A stretch of DNA of 64,000 bases, taken from contig NZ_LZRP01000001.1 of the NCBI RefSeq assembly GCF_001678665.1, forward strand, positions 62,001 to 126,000, read 5' to 3'. The stretch is from Erythrobacter sp. QSSC1-22B (lineage in GTDB: Bacteria > Pseudomonadota > Alphaproteobacteria > Sphingomonadales > Sphingomonadaceae). Below, in pieces: positions 17,311 through 25,503 of the stretch. Made by a program: the position numbers and the translations under genes. The notes under the pieces are model-generated. The model was not told the DNA's origin and did no database searches. It saw only the letters and a list, made by a program, of their open reading frames with translations. Position 1 is the stretch's first letter; every line of letters begins with the position of its first letter.

Positions 17311-18468
17311 TCAGTCCTCGAAGCGGGCCGGCGCGGCATCGACGATCACCACTTCGCCATCGCGGATCTCGCGCACTTCGAAGCTGCGCTCGACCACGCC
17401 GTCGCGCTGGAAGCGGAAAGCGCCGTCGAGACCGAGGAACCCGCCGCGGTCGCGCAGGCTGTTGATGGGAAAGTCGCGGCCCACGCGCCAGTCCTGCGCC
17501 ACCCGCAGCGCCAGCAGCACCGCATCGTAGCCCAGCGTCGAGATGCGATAGGGCTGGCCGCCGAAGCGCGCCTCATAACTGTCGACGAAACGGCGGTAGC
17601 GATTGTCCGAAACCGCGGCGAACAACGCTCCGCGCAACGCCGGGGCGCGAGTGACCGCAACTTCGCCGCTCCACAATTCGGTGCCGAGAATACGGGTGTT
17701 TGCCCCGCCGACGCGCACGCCTGCCTGTTGCGCGAGCCGCGGAGAATCGGCGATCAGCACGGTGTCGTAGCCGCCGCGGCTGCGCAGCCGGTCGGCCGCC
17801 GACATGATCGAGGTATTGCCGCGCGCATAGCGTTCCGCGCCGGTTACCCGCCCGCCATAGGATTGCACCGCCCCTTGCAGAGCCGCTTCGGCGCGGCGGC
17901 CGTATTCGCCATCGGGCGCGATCACCGCGAAGTCGCGGGCGCCCTGGCTGCGGGCATATTGCACCGAGCGGCGGATCGACTGCTCGGGGATGTGCCCCAT
18001 GACGAAAACATCGGGCGAGGCGATGGTGGCATCGTTGGAAAAGGAGATCAGCGGCACGTCGGCGGGCCGCGCTTCGGCCAGCACCGCGCCGACATTGTCA
18101 CCCATCAGCGGCCCGAGGATCAGCTTGTTGCCATCGGCAATCGCGCGGCGCGCGGCATCGCGCGCGTCGCCAGAGGTGTCATAGGTGGTGATGCGCAGAT
18201 TGCCGGCATCGGTATCGAGCAACGCCATGGTCGCGGCGTTGGCGATCGACTGGCCGACCGCGCCGTTGTCGCCCGCCATCGGCACCAGCAGCGCGATGCG
18301 GTGATGGGTGCCATCGTCGGGCAGCGCGGTCGCGCTGGGCATCGGGGTCGGTGTGTCGACCGGTCGGCTGACCGGTTCGCCGCTCTTGGGAATGATCGAG
18401 CAGGCGCCCAGCAGTGCCGCCAGACCGGTGACGGCGATCTGCCGACGGGTGATTGTAAAGCGCTTCAT
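17311..18468 (-). CDS. LpoA-like penicillin-binding protein activator lipoprotein
   Basis: A 385-residue lipoprotein. The start at 18468 (MKRFTITRRQ) gives a signal sequence with lipobox LGAC and lipidated cysteine C23; a twin arginine (TRRQ) is also present. The remainder is a type I periplasmic-binding fold (HHRIALLVPMAGDNGAVGQSI, NKLILGPLMGDNVGAVLAEA, DFAVIAPDGEYGRRAEAAL), as in LpoA and Leu/Ile/Val-binding proteins. The context settles the call: as in Escherichia coli, it is divergent from rsmI and next to a YraN gene. LpoA stimulates the murein synthase PBP1A from the outer membrane. Whether this shorter alphaproteobacterial form does the same is inference. Confidence 0.78.
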   Translation of the reverse strand: MKRFTITRRQIAVTGLAALLGACSIIPKSGEPVSRPVDTPTPMPSATALPDDGTHHRIALLVPMAGDNGAVGQSIANAATMALLDTDAGNLRITTYDTSGDARDAARRAIADGNKLILGPLMGDNVGAVLAEARPADVPLISFSNDATIASPDVFVMGHIPEQSIRRSVQYARSQGARDFAVIAPDGEYGRRAEAALQGAVQSYGGRVTGAERYARGNTSIMSAADRLRSRGGYDTVLIADSPRLAQQAGVRVGGANTRILGTELWSGEVAVTRAPALRGALFAAVSDNRYRRFVDSYEARFGGQPYRISTLGYDAVLLALRVAQDWRVGRDFPINSLRDRGGFLGLDGAFRFQRDGVVERSFEVREIRDGEVVIVDAAPARFED

Positions 18469-18506
18469 CCTTGCCGCGTCCCTCATTGCTGGTTCATGGG
18501 TCAGCC

Positions 18507-19361
18507 GTGAGCGAAACCGCATCCTCTGTACCCGAACCTCTTGAACCCGGGCTCTATATCGTCGCGACCCCGATTGGCAATCTCGGGGATATCACCATGC
18601 GCGCCGCCGATGTGCTGCGACGCTGCGACGGAGTGGCCTGCGAAGACACACGCGTCACCGGCAAGCTGATGAAGCATCTCGGCATCTCCAAGCCGCTGTG
18701 GCGCTACGATGATCACAGCGAGCACCGCGACCGCGGGCGGCTGGTGGAATCGATGCGCAGCCGCGCAGTGGCGCTGGTCAGCGATGCAGGCACACCGTTG
18801 GTATCGGACCCGGGTTATCGACTGGTCAACGATTGCCGCGCCGAGGGCATTGCGGTCACGGTGCTGCCCGGGCCCTGCGCCGCGATCGCCGGGCTGAGCG
18901 TCTCGGGCTTGCCCAACGACCGCTTCCTGTTCGCGGGCTTCCTCCCCAGCAAGGACAAGGCACGGCGCGATGTGCTGGCCGAGCTCGCCGATATCGACAG
19001 CACGCTGATCTTTTACGAGACCTCGCCGCGGCTCACCAAATCGCTCGCCGCAATCCGCGACATCCTCCCCGACCGCGAGATCGCGGTGGGACGCGAGCTC
19101 ACCAAGATGCACGAGGAATTGCGCCGCGGCCTCGCTGACGGGTTGATCGCCTGGTTCGACGCGCATCCGCCAAAGGGCGAGATCGTGCTGCTTATCGGCC
19201 CGCCGCTCGAGCAGCTGGCGAGCGAGGCGGATGCCGATGCGCTGCTGCTCGCCGCGCTGGAAACCAGCAAGGCCTCGCAGGCGGTGGCTCAGGTCGCGAA
19301 GGCCACCGGGCTTGACCGCAAGCTGCTTTATGCGCGGGCGATGGAGCTCAAGCGGGGATGA
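18507..19361 (+). CDS. rsmI: 16S rRNA (cytidine-1402-2'-O)-methyltransferase
   Basis: A 284-residue tetrapyrrole-methylase-fold enzyme that methylates the ribose of C1402 in 16S rRNA with SAM. Family blocks are LYIVATPIGNLGDITMRA, CEDTRVTGKL, YDDHSE, ALVSDAGTPLVSDPGYRLV and FAGFLPSKDKAR. The GTG at 18507 (VSETASSV) is preferred; a TTG at 18471 would leave only two bases between it and the divergent lipoprotein start. The stop overlaps the start of yraN by four bases (ATGA), so the two are translationally coupled. Confidence 0.92.
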   Translation: MSETASSVPEPLEPGLYIVATPIGNLGDITMRAADVLRRCDGVACEDTRVTGKLMKHLGISKPLWRYDDHSEHRDRGRLVESMRSRAVALVSDAGTPLVSDPGYRLVNDCRAEGIAVTVLPGPCAAIAGLSVSGLPNDRFLFAGFLPSKDKARRDVLAELADIDSTLIFYETSPRLTKSLAAIRDILPDREIAVGRELTKMHEELRRGLADGLIAWFDAHPPKGEIVLLIGPPLEQLASEADADALLLAALETSKASQAVAQVAKATGLDRKLLYARAMELKRG

Positions 19362-19708
19362 AGCGCCGCCTCGCCGAGCGGAGCGGGCGCGAGGGAGAGA
19401 GACGCGCCGCACTGTGGTTGCGGGCGAAAGGGTGGCGGATCCTTGCCAACCGGGTGAAAACCCCGCGCGGCGAGATCGATTTGATCGCGCGGCGCGGATC
19501 GCTGGTCGCCTTCGTCGAGGTCAAATACCGCCGCGCCAAGGTCGATCTCGACCATGCGATCGACGAACACCGGCTGGCGCGGGTGGCGGCGGCGGTGGAA
19601 TGCGTCGCGCATGATTACGCGGGGGAGGGCGACGATATCAGGATCGACGTCATCCTCCTTGCGCCGGGCAGCCTGCCACGCCACATCGCCAACGCCTGGC
19701 AGCCCTAG
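19358..19708 (+). CDS. yraN: YraN/UPF0102 family protein (endonuclease-like fold)
   Basis: A 116-residue protein of the UPF0102 family. It has GREGERRAALWLRAKGWRIL, then TPRGEIDLIARRG and VAFVEVKYR, which follow the D-(E/Q)xK pattern of restriction-endonuclease-like folds: aspartate in EIDL, glutamate and lysine in VEVKYR. No biochemical activity is firmly assigned. It overlaps the end of rsmI and is followed 40 bases later by gshB. The rsmI/yraN/LpoA-like grouping is conserved in distant proteobacteria. Confidence 0.88.
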   Translation: MKRRLAERSGREGERRAALWLRAKGWRILANRVKTPRGEIDLIARRGSLVAFVEVKYRRAKVDLDHAIDEHRLARVAAAVECVAHDYAGEGDDIRIDVILLAPGSLPRHIANAWQP

Positions 19709-19748
19709 CGCTGCGTTCCCCGACCCATTCAATCCGAGGTAAATCCCA

Positions 19749-20714
19749 ATGAGCTTACGCGTCGCCGTCCAGATGGACCCGATGGAATCGATCAAGATCG
19801 CCGGCGATTCCTCCTTTGCCTTGATGGAAGCGGCGCAGGCGCGCGGGCATTCACTGATGCACTACGATGTCGGCTCGCTCGCCTGGGAAAGCGACGGCAG
19901 CGCGCGCGGGCGGATCACCGCGCATGGCGCGCCGGTGACGGTCCAGCGGGTCGAGGGCAATCACTTCACCATCGAGGAACGCCGCCGGATCGATCTGGCG
20001 CGCGATGTCGATGTGGTGCTGATGCGCCAGGATCCGCCCTTCGATCTGGGCTATATCAGCGCCGCGCTGATCCTCGACCGGCTGCGCGGCGAGACGCTGG
20101 TGGTCAACGACCCGCGCGAGGTCGTGAACGCACCCGAAAAGATGTTCGTGCTCGACTATGCCCAATACATGCCGCCGACGCTGGTCGCGCGGACGCTCGA
20201 CGAGGTCCGCGAATTCCAGACCCGGCACGGTGCGGTGGTGGTCAAGCCGCTCCACGGCAATGGCGGCAAGGCAATTTTCCGGATCGACGAGGACGGCACC
20301 AATCTGTCGGCGCTGTTCGAGGTCTTCAACCAGACCTGGCCCGAACCGCATATGGTTCAGCGCTTCCTTCCCGAGGTTGCCGAGGGCGACAAGCGTATTG
20401 TGCTGGTCGATGGCGAGTTCGCCGGGGCGATCAACCGTAAGCCGGGCGCGGGCGAGTTTCGCTCCAACCTCGCGCAGGGCGGCTATGCCGAGGCCGCCGG
20501 GCTGACGCAGCGCGAGGAGGAAATCTGCGCCGCGATGGCGCCTGAGCTCAAGCGCCGCGGGCTGGTGTTCGTCGGGATCGACGTAATCGGCGGGCAATGG
20601 CTGACCGAGATCAACGTCACCAGCCCGACCGGGATCGTCGCGATCGATCGGTTCAACGGCACCGACACCGCCGGTATGATCTGGGACGCGATCGAAAAAC
20701 GCATCGCTGGGTGA
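19749..20714 (+). CDS. gshB: Glutathione synthase
   Basis: A 321-residue ATP-grasp ligase that joins glycine to gamma-glutamylcysteine. Typical blocks are VAVQMDPMESIKIAGDSSF, LMRQDPPFDLGYI, VVNDPREVVNAPEKMFVL, VVKPLHGNGGKAIFRI (ATP-binding lysine and glycine loop) and TEINVTSPTGIVAI at the metal site. Length is normal. GAGG lies about 8 bases before the ATG. It probably shares transcription with rsmI-yraN, though a promoter in the 40-base gap cannot be excluded. The same organism relies on glutathione-linked redox chemistry, in keeping with the OsmC fusion nearby. Confidence 0.94.
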   Translation: MSLRVAVQMDPMESIKIAGDSSFALMEAAQARGHSLMHYDVGSLAWESDGSARGRITAHGAPVTVQRVEGNHFTIEERRRIDLARDVDVVLMRQDPPFDLGYISAALILDRLRGETLVVNDPREVVNAPEKMFVLDYAQYMPPTLVARTLDEVREFQTRHGAVVVKPLHGNGGKAIFRIDEDGTNLSALFEVFNQTWPEPHMVQRFLPEVAEGDKRIVLVDGEFAGAINRKPGAGEFRSNLAQGGYAEAAGLTQREEEICAAMAPELKRRGLVFVGIDVIGGQWLTEINVTSPTGIVAIDRFNGTDTAGMIWDAIEKRIAG

Positions 20715-20744
20715 ACCCATTGCCGCCCTGGCGGTTGGGCTGAC

Positions 20745-21347
20745 ATGGATTCGCTCATCGTTGCTATCGTCGAACGGCTTGGCCTTGCCGGAATTGCCTT
20801 GCTCATGGCGCTGGAAAACATCTTCCCGCCGATGCCCTCCGAAGCCATCATGGGTTCGGCGGCGCTGGCGATCGAGCGCGGGTCGATGCAGTTCTGGCCG
20901 GTGATGATCGTTGCAACGCTTGGCACGCTTGCGGGCAATTACGCGTGGTTCTGGATCGGCGATCGCTGGGGATACGAACGGCTCGGTCCCTTCATCGATC
21001 GCTGGGGCCGCTGGCTGACGCTCGAATGGGAAGACGTCGAACGAACAACCAGTTTTTTCGAGCGGCACGGGCACTGGGTGGTGTTCTTTATGCGTGCCGC
21101 GCCCTTCATGCGCACCATGATCAGCCTGCCCGCTGGCCTCGCGCATATGAACAAGCTCAAATTCTGCGTCTTCACCGCGGCGGGCGCCGCGCTGTGGAAC
21201 GCGATCCTGATCGGCGGGATGCAATGGCTGTCGCGTACCTTCGAGGGTTCCGACGTCGTCAGCTGGGTAATCATCGCCACTCTGGTGCTGGCGGTGGTCG
21301 GCTATGCCTGGCGGCTCGCAACCTGGAAGCCGCGCAGCCAGCGCTGA
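20745..21347 (+). CDS. DedA family membrane protein
   Basis: A 200-residue inner-membrane protein of the DedA (VTT) superfamily. It begins MDSLIVAIVERLGLAGIALLMALENIFPPMPSEAI, a typical re-entrant first region with ENxxPPxPSE. FFMRAAPFMRTMISLPAGLAHM then carries the conserved R(A/F)xPxxR-type motif. DedA proteins act as lipid scramblases or flippases and support envelope homeostasis. It follows gshB by 30 bases on the same strand and ends three bases from the stop of the convergent xerC. Confidence 0.9.
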   Translation: MDSLIVAIVERLGLAGIALLMALENIFPPMPSEAIMGSAALAIERGSMQFWPVMIVATLGTLAGNYAWFWIGDRWGYERLGPFIDRWGRWLTLEWEDVERTTSFFERHGHWVVFFMRAAPFMRTMISLPAGLAHMNKLKFCVFTAAGAALWNAILIGGMQWLSRTFEGSDVVSWVIIATLVLAVVGYAWRLATWKPRSQR

Positions 21348-21350
21348 CAA

Positions 21351-22250
21351 TCAGTCGCGTGATTCGCGGGGATGCGCATTGCGATAGGTTTCGAGCAGAC
21401 TGGCGGCATCGACCCGCGTGTAGATCTGCGTCGAACCGAGGCTGGCATGGCCGAGCAATTCCTGCAGGCTGCGCAGATCGGCGCCGGCACCGAGAAGATG
21501 CGTCGCGAAACTGTGGCGCAGCGCATGCGGAGTCGCCGTCGCAGGCAGGCCCAGAACCACACGCGCCCTTGCAGTCACCTTCTGGATCATGCCCTGCGAA
21601 AGTGGGCCACCGCGGGCACCGCGGAACAGCAGGTCGTCGGCGTCGAGCAGGAAGGGGAGTTTCGCGGCGTAATCCGCCACCGCCTCGGCGACGATCGGCA
21701 AGATCGGGACCACCCGCTGCTTGCCGCCCTTGCCGGTCACCGACAGGCGCTCGCCCAGTGGCAGATCGCCGAGTTTGAGCGACAGCGCCTCGGCGATCCG
21801 CAGCCCGGCGCCGTAAAGCAGCAGCAGCACCGCGCGGTCGCGCGCGCCGATCCATTCATCGGCGGCCAGTGCGTGGACGGTATCGGCCAGATTAACCGCT
21901 TCGTCTGGGGTCACCGGACGGGGCAGGCCCTTCTTGATTCGAGGTCCGCGCAGCCGCGGCGCCCCGGCTGCGGGAACGCCAGCCTGCTCGCGCGCAAAGC
22001 CGACGAAACCCTTCAACGCCGAAAGCTCACGCGCTGCCGAGGCGTTGGAAAGTCCCTCGGCGCGGCGATCGGCAAGCTGTCCGCGCAGGGCATTGGTATC
22101 GAGCGCCGCGACGCTGTCCCAGCTTTCGAGATCGAGGCGATGGAGCAGCCGCCGGGCGACGGCGCAATAGGCGCGCACGGTGTGCGGCGAGCGGCGGCGG
22201 GCCTGCGCGAGATGGTCGTGCCAGCTCGCCAGCAGCGCCTCGCGCGTCAC
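21351..22250 (-). CDS. xerC: Tyrosine recombinase XerC
   Basis: A 299-residue tyrosine recombinase that resolves chromosome dimers at dif together with XerD. Catalytic residues visible are R151 (GAGLRIAEAL), the lysine of TGKGGKQR (about 174), H242 and R245 (PHALRH), H268 (LGHASLG) and Y277 (QIYTRVD). The N-terminal SAM-like core-binding domain spans about residues 1-95. The start is GTG at 22250, overlapping the hemW stop in a GTGA. No integration scar or att-like repeat lies nearby, so this is the housekeeping enzyme and not a phage integrase. Confidence 0.9.
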   Translation of the reverse strand: MTREALLASWHDHLAQARRRSPHTVRAYCAVARRLLHRLDLESWDSVAALDTNALRGQLADRRAEGLSNASAARELSALKGFVGFAREQAGVPAAGAPRLRGPRIKKGLPRPVTPDEAVNLADTVHALAADEWIGARDRAVLLLLYGAGLRIAEALSLKLGDLPLGERLSVTGKGGKQRVVPILPIVAEAVADYAAKLPFLLDADDLLFRGARGGPLSQGMIQKVTARARVVLGLPATATPHALRHSFATHLLGAGADLRSLQELLGHASLGSTQIYTRVDAASLLETYRNAHPRESRD

Positions 22251-23398
22251 GCCGCCACCAGTTCGCCCGCAACCAGATCGGCGAGCAGCGCGTCGAGCAG
22301 CGGCATGCCCGCATCGGTCACCACGATCCGCGATCCCTGCGTCGCGACCAGCCCGAGATCGCGGTGCAGCGCGAGCTTGCCTTCATCGATCAGTTCGTCG
22401 CGCGCGAAACCGAACCGCGCCGACAGTTCGGCGCAATCGACTCCATCGCCCAGCCGCAATCCCATCAGCAGCGCCTCGGTCGCCTGTTCGGCGCGGTCGA
22501 GCACCCGCTCCTCGACGATTCCGTGGCCTGAATCACTTATCGCGGCCAGATAGTTTTCCGGCTTGCGGTGGCGCTGGGTCGCCAGCCCACCGCGCCGCCC
22601 GTGCGCGCCCGGGCCGATCCCGGCATAGTCCCGATAGCGCCAATAGGTGAGGTTGTGGCGGCTCTCCTCGCCGGGCCTTGCATGATTGCTGATCTCGTAG
22701 GCGGGCAGCCCGGCGGCAGCGGTCATATCGCGGGTGAGCGCGAACAGATCGGCTGCGCGTTCGTCGTCGAGCGGGGTGAAGACCCCACGCCGGACATCGG
22801 TGGCAAAGCGCGTCGCCGCCTCGATGGTCAGCTGGTAGAGCGAGAGATGCCCCGTCCCGAACGCCAGCCCGCGCTCCAGCTCGGCGCGCCAGGTGGCTTC
22901 GTCCTGGCCGGGCCTTGCGTAGATGAGGTCGAAGGATACGCGCGCAAAATGGCGCTGCGCCACCCCGATCGCCGACACCGTCTCACCCGCATCGTGCAAC
23001 CGCCCGAGAAACCGCAGCGCGTCATCCTCGAAGGATTGCACCCCGAGCGAGACGCGGTTCACCCCGGCCGCGGCCAGTGCAGCGAAATTGCCGGTCTCGA
23101 CCGAGGAGGGATTGGCCTCCAGCGTGATCTCGATATCGGGAGCGAACCCCCACAGGCGTTCGGCTTCGTCCAGCAGGCGCGCGACCAGCGCAGGCGGCAT
23201 CAGGCTGGGGGTGCCGCCGCCGAAAAAAATACTCTCGAGCTTTTCGCCGCCGGCATGTTGGGCCTCGTGGCGCAGATCGGCCAGCAACGCCGTTTCCCAT
23301 TGGGAAGCCACAATTGTCTGGCGGACATGGCTGTTGAAGTCGCAATAGGGGCACTTCGCCAGACAGAACGGCCAGTGGATATATAGGGCTTTCGCCAT
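22247..23398 (-). CDS. hemW: HemW-like radical SAM heme chaperone
   Basis: A 383-residue radical SAM protein. The iron-sulfur motif is C12-x3-C16-x2-C19 (FCLAKCPYCDF), followed by ESIFFGGGTPSLM, EITLEANPSSVETGNF, GVNRVSLGVQSFEDD and SFDLIYARPGQ. It lacks the N-terminal extension of true HemN oxidases, and the CPYCDF signature without a fourth cysteine fits HemW, which handles heme transfer and does not oxidise coproporphyrinogen. The gene overlaps xerC by four bases and is divergent from the CAP-domain gene across 46 bases. Confidence 0.9.
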   Translation of the reverse strand: MAKALYIHWPFCLAKCPYCDFNSHVRQTIVASQWETALLADLRHEAQHAGGEKLESIFFGGGTPSLMPPALVARLLDEAERLWGFAPDIEITLEANPSSVETGNFAALAAAGVNRVSLGVQSFEDDALRFLGRLHDAGETVSAIGVAQRHFARVSFDLIYARPGQDEATWRAELERGLAFGTGHLSLYQLTIEAATRFATDVRRGVFTPLDDERAADLFALTRDMTAAAGLPAYEISNHARPGEESRHNLTYWRYRDYAGIGPGAHGRRGGLATQRHRKPENYLAAISDSGHGIVEERVLDRAEQATEALLMGLRLGDGVDCAELSARFGFARDELIDEGKLALHRDLGLVATQGSRIVVTDAGMPLLDALLADLVAGELVAA

Positions 23399-23444
23399 AG
23401 GCGCCTTCAGCGAATCTTAAGCCTCAAGAGGCGAAGTACCGTCT

Positions 23445-24044
23445 ATGGGACGGATCGGACAATCCGCGCTGCTCGGCAGCGCCATCGCCATCTTATGTGC
23501 CACGGCTGCGCCCCTGTTCGCAAGCGAAGCCTCTTGGCGCAGCAATGACAGTGCCTCCGAGCGTCCGGCGAAAATCCAGCAAACGGCTTATGGTTTCGAC
23601 CGCGGCGACCGGATAGCGTCGCGCATTCTGGCTACCCACAACGCCGAACGCGAGCGGTTGCGGCTGCCGCGCCTGAAATGGAACCTGCATCTCGAGCGCG
23701 AGGCTTCCCATTGGGCGCAATCGCTCGGACGCCGGGGCGTGCTCGAACACGCGGATGGGAGCAATCGCAATGGCACCGGCGAAAACCTCTGGATGGGCAC
23801 AGCGGGCGCCTGGAACGTCGAGACCATGGTCGGGATGTTCCTCGACGAACGCAAACACTACCGCCACGGCGCCTTTCCCGATGTCTCGCGCACCGGCAAT
23901 TGGGCCGATGTCGGGCATTACACGCAGATCGTCTGGCGCGACACCCGCGAGGTCGGCTGCGCCATGGTGACCACACGCGGCAACGACGTGCTGGTGTGCC
24001 GCTATTGGCCCGCAGGCAATGTCTGGGGCGCGCGCGCGTTCTGA
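23445..24044 (+). CDS. Secreted CAP/SCP-domain protein
   Basis: A 199-residue protein with an N-terminal signal region (MGRIGQSALLGSAIAILCATAAPLFA). The CAP domain follows: ILATHNAERERLRLPRLKWN, LEREASHWAQSL, GTGENLWMG, GHYTQIVWRDTREVGCAMV and VLVCRYWPAGNVWG. The cavity histidines and glutamates (HNAE, GENLW, GHYTQ) are present. CAP proteins are secreted and bind lipids or metals; bacterial roles are poorly defined. It lies alone between divergent hemW and convergent rdgB. Confidence 0.87.
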   Translation: MGRIGQSALLGSAIAILCATAAPLFASEASWRSNDSASERPAKIQQTAYGFDRGDRIASRILATHNAERERLRLPRLKWNLHLEREASHWAQSLGRRGVLEHADGSNRNGTGENLWMGTAGAWNVETMVGMFLDERKHYRHGAFPDVSRTGNWADVGHYTQIVWRDTREVGCAMVTTRGNDVLVCRYWPAGNVWGARAF

Positions 24045-24057
24045 ACCGCTGGCGGGC

Positions 24058-24684
24058 TCAGCCGAATTGCTCGGCGACCAGCTTGGCAAAGGCATCGGCG
24101 CGGTGGCTGATGCGGTGCTTCTCGGCAGGGTCGAGCTCGGCAAAGGTCCGTTCCATGCCCTCGGGCACGAACACCGGATCGTAGCCGAAACCCAGCGTCC
24201 CGCGCGGCGGCCAGGTCAGGCTGCCCGGCGCGCGGCCTTCGTAGACCGCGCTCTCGCCATCGGGCCAGGCCAGCGCCAGCACGCAACGGAAGGCGGCGCC
24301 GCGCGAGGCATCGGCCCCGCGCTCCTGCAGCATCCCCTCGACCTTGCCCATCGCCATGAACCAGTCGCGCCCGGCCGAGCCTTCGAACCATTGCCGCTCG
24401 GCCCAGTCGGCGGTGTAGACCCCGGGTCGCCCGTCGAGCGCCTCGACAGCCAGCCCGCTGTCGTCGGCCAGCGCGACGATGCCCGAAGCTTCCGCCGCGG
24501 CATGCGCCTTGAGCAGCGCATTCTGGACGAATGTGGTCCCGGTCTCGGCAGGCTCGGGGAGGCCCAGCGAGCCGGCCGACAGGCATTTGAGCCCGTACGG
24601 CTCGAGCAGCGCCGAAATTTCCTTCAGCTTGCCCGCATTGTGCGTGGCGATCACCAGCGAGCCGGGGCCGAGACGACGGGTCAC
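24058..24684 (-). CDS. rdgB: XTP/dITP pyrophosphatase (Ham1/RdgB)
   Basis: A 208-residue house-cleaning nucleotide pyrophosphatase that removes XTP, dITP and ITP from the pool. Family signatures are [70 protein letters not shown] and HRISHRADA. The start is GTG at 24684, overlapping the rph stop in a GTGA. The order rph-rdgB in one overlapping pair is conserved in many alphaproteobacteria. Confidence 0.93.
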   Translation of the reverse strand: MTRRLGPGSLVIATHNAGKLKEISALLEPYGLKCLSAGSLGLPEPAETGTTFVQNALLKAHAAAEASGIVALADDSGLAVEALDGRPGVYTADWAERQWFEGSAGRDWFMAMGKVEGMLQERGADASRGAAFRCVLALAWPDGESAVYEGRAPGSLTWPPRGTLGFGYDPVFVPEGMERTFAELDPAEKHRISHRADAFAKLVAEQFG

Positions 24685-25397
24685 GGCTTTACGGCCTCCT
24701 CCTGCGCCGCGAAGATGCGATCGCAGCCGATCCGGGCAAGTCGCAGTAGCCGCAGCAGGCCTTCCTCGTCATAGGCCGCGCCCTCGGCGGTGGCCTGCGC
24801 CTCGGCGATCTTGCCGCCTTCGAGCAGGACGAAATTGGCATCCGCCTCGGCGTTGGAATCCTCGGGGTAATCGAGATCGAGAACCGGGGTGCCCTGGTAG
24901 ATCCCGCAGGAGACCGCGGCGATCTTGGAAGCGATAGGGTCGTGGGTGATCGCACCGCTCTTCATCAGCCCGCCGACCGCGATCCGCAGCGCGACCCATG
25001 CGCCCGAAATCGCGGCGGTGCGGGTGCCGCCATCGGCCTGGATGACATCGCAATCCAGTGTGATCTGGCGCTCGCCGAGCTTCTTGAGATCGACCACCGA
25101 ACGCAGGCTGCGCCCGATCAGCCGCTGGATTTCCTGCGTCCGGCCCGACTGCTTGCCGCGCGCCGCCTCGCGGTCGCCGCGGGTGTGGGTGGCGCGCGGG
25201 AGCATCGAATATTCGCCGGTGACCCAGCCCTGGCCCTTGCCGCGCAGCCATGGCGGGGTGCGATCCTCGACGCTGGCGGTGCACAGCACGCGGGTATCGC
25301 CGAAGCTGATCAGGCACGAGCCCTCAGCGTGCTTGGTGTAGCCGGTCTCGATGGTGATGGCGCGCATTTCATCGGGCGCACGTCCTGAAGGTCGCAT
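24681..25397 (-). CDS. rph: Ribonuclease PH
   Basis: A 238-residue phosphorolytic 3'-5' exoribonuclease that trims tRNA 3' ends. Blocks seen are [92 protein letters not shown] and [17 protein letters not shown]. The ATG at 25397 ([13 protein letters not shown]) has GGAG 6 bases upstream and gives the normal length; a frame open to 25481 is not used. It is divergent from hrcA, sharing a region of about 106 bases, and overlaps rdgB downstream. Confidence 0.94.
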   Translation of the reverse strand: MRPSGRAPDEMRAITIETGYTKHAEGSCLISFGDTRVLCTASVEDRTPPWLRGKGQGWVTGEYSMLPRATHTRGDREAARGKQSGRTQEIQRLIGRSLRSVVDLKKLGERQITLDCDVIQADGGTRTAAISGAWVALRIAVGGLMKSGAITHDPIASKIAAVSCGIYQGTPVLDLDYPEDSNAEADANFVLLEGGKIAEAQATAEGAAYDEEGLLRLLRLARIGCDRIFAAQEEAVKP

Positions 25398-25468
25398 GGG
25401 GGTCTCCGTAATAGCTGTGTCGCGCATGATGCGCCGGGGGATGGTGCCGAGCCGATAGGCGCTTGGGG

Positions 25469-25496
25469 CTTGAGGGCGCAAGCGATGTGTCTAGAT
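25469..25496 (+). promoter_or_regulatory. Candidate sigma-32 promoter of hrcA
   Basis: CTTG (25469-25472), a 17-base spacer and TCTAGAT (25490-25496) match the alphaproteobacterial heat-shock pattern CTTG-N17-CYTATNT in all of the -35 and five of seven -10 positions. Spacing is identical to the dnaK promoter in this window. The expected start of transcription falls at about 25503, almost on the hrcA ATG at 25504. Confidence 0.45.
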
Positions 25497-25503
25497 ACCA
25501 TCC

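Noticed and set aside
21351-22250. XerC considered as an integrase of a mobile element
   Set aside because: It is in an overlapping pair with hemW, lacks flanking repeats or a nearby tRNA break, and matches housekeeping XerC.
25398-25503. CIRCE operator before hrcA
   Set aside because: No TTAGCACTC-type inverted repeat exists in this gap or before dnaK.
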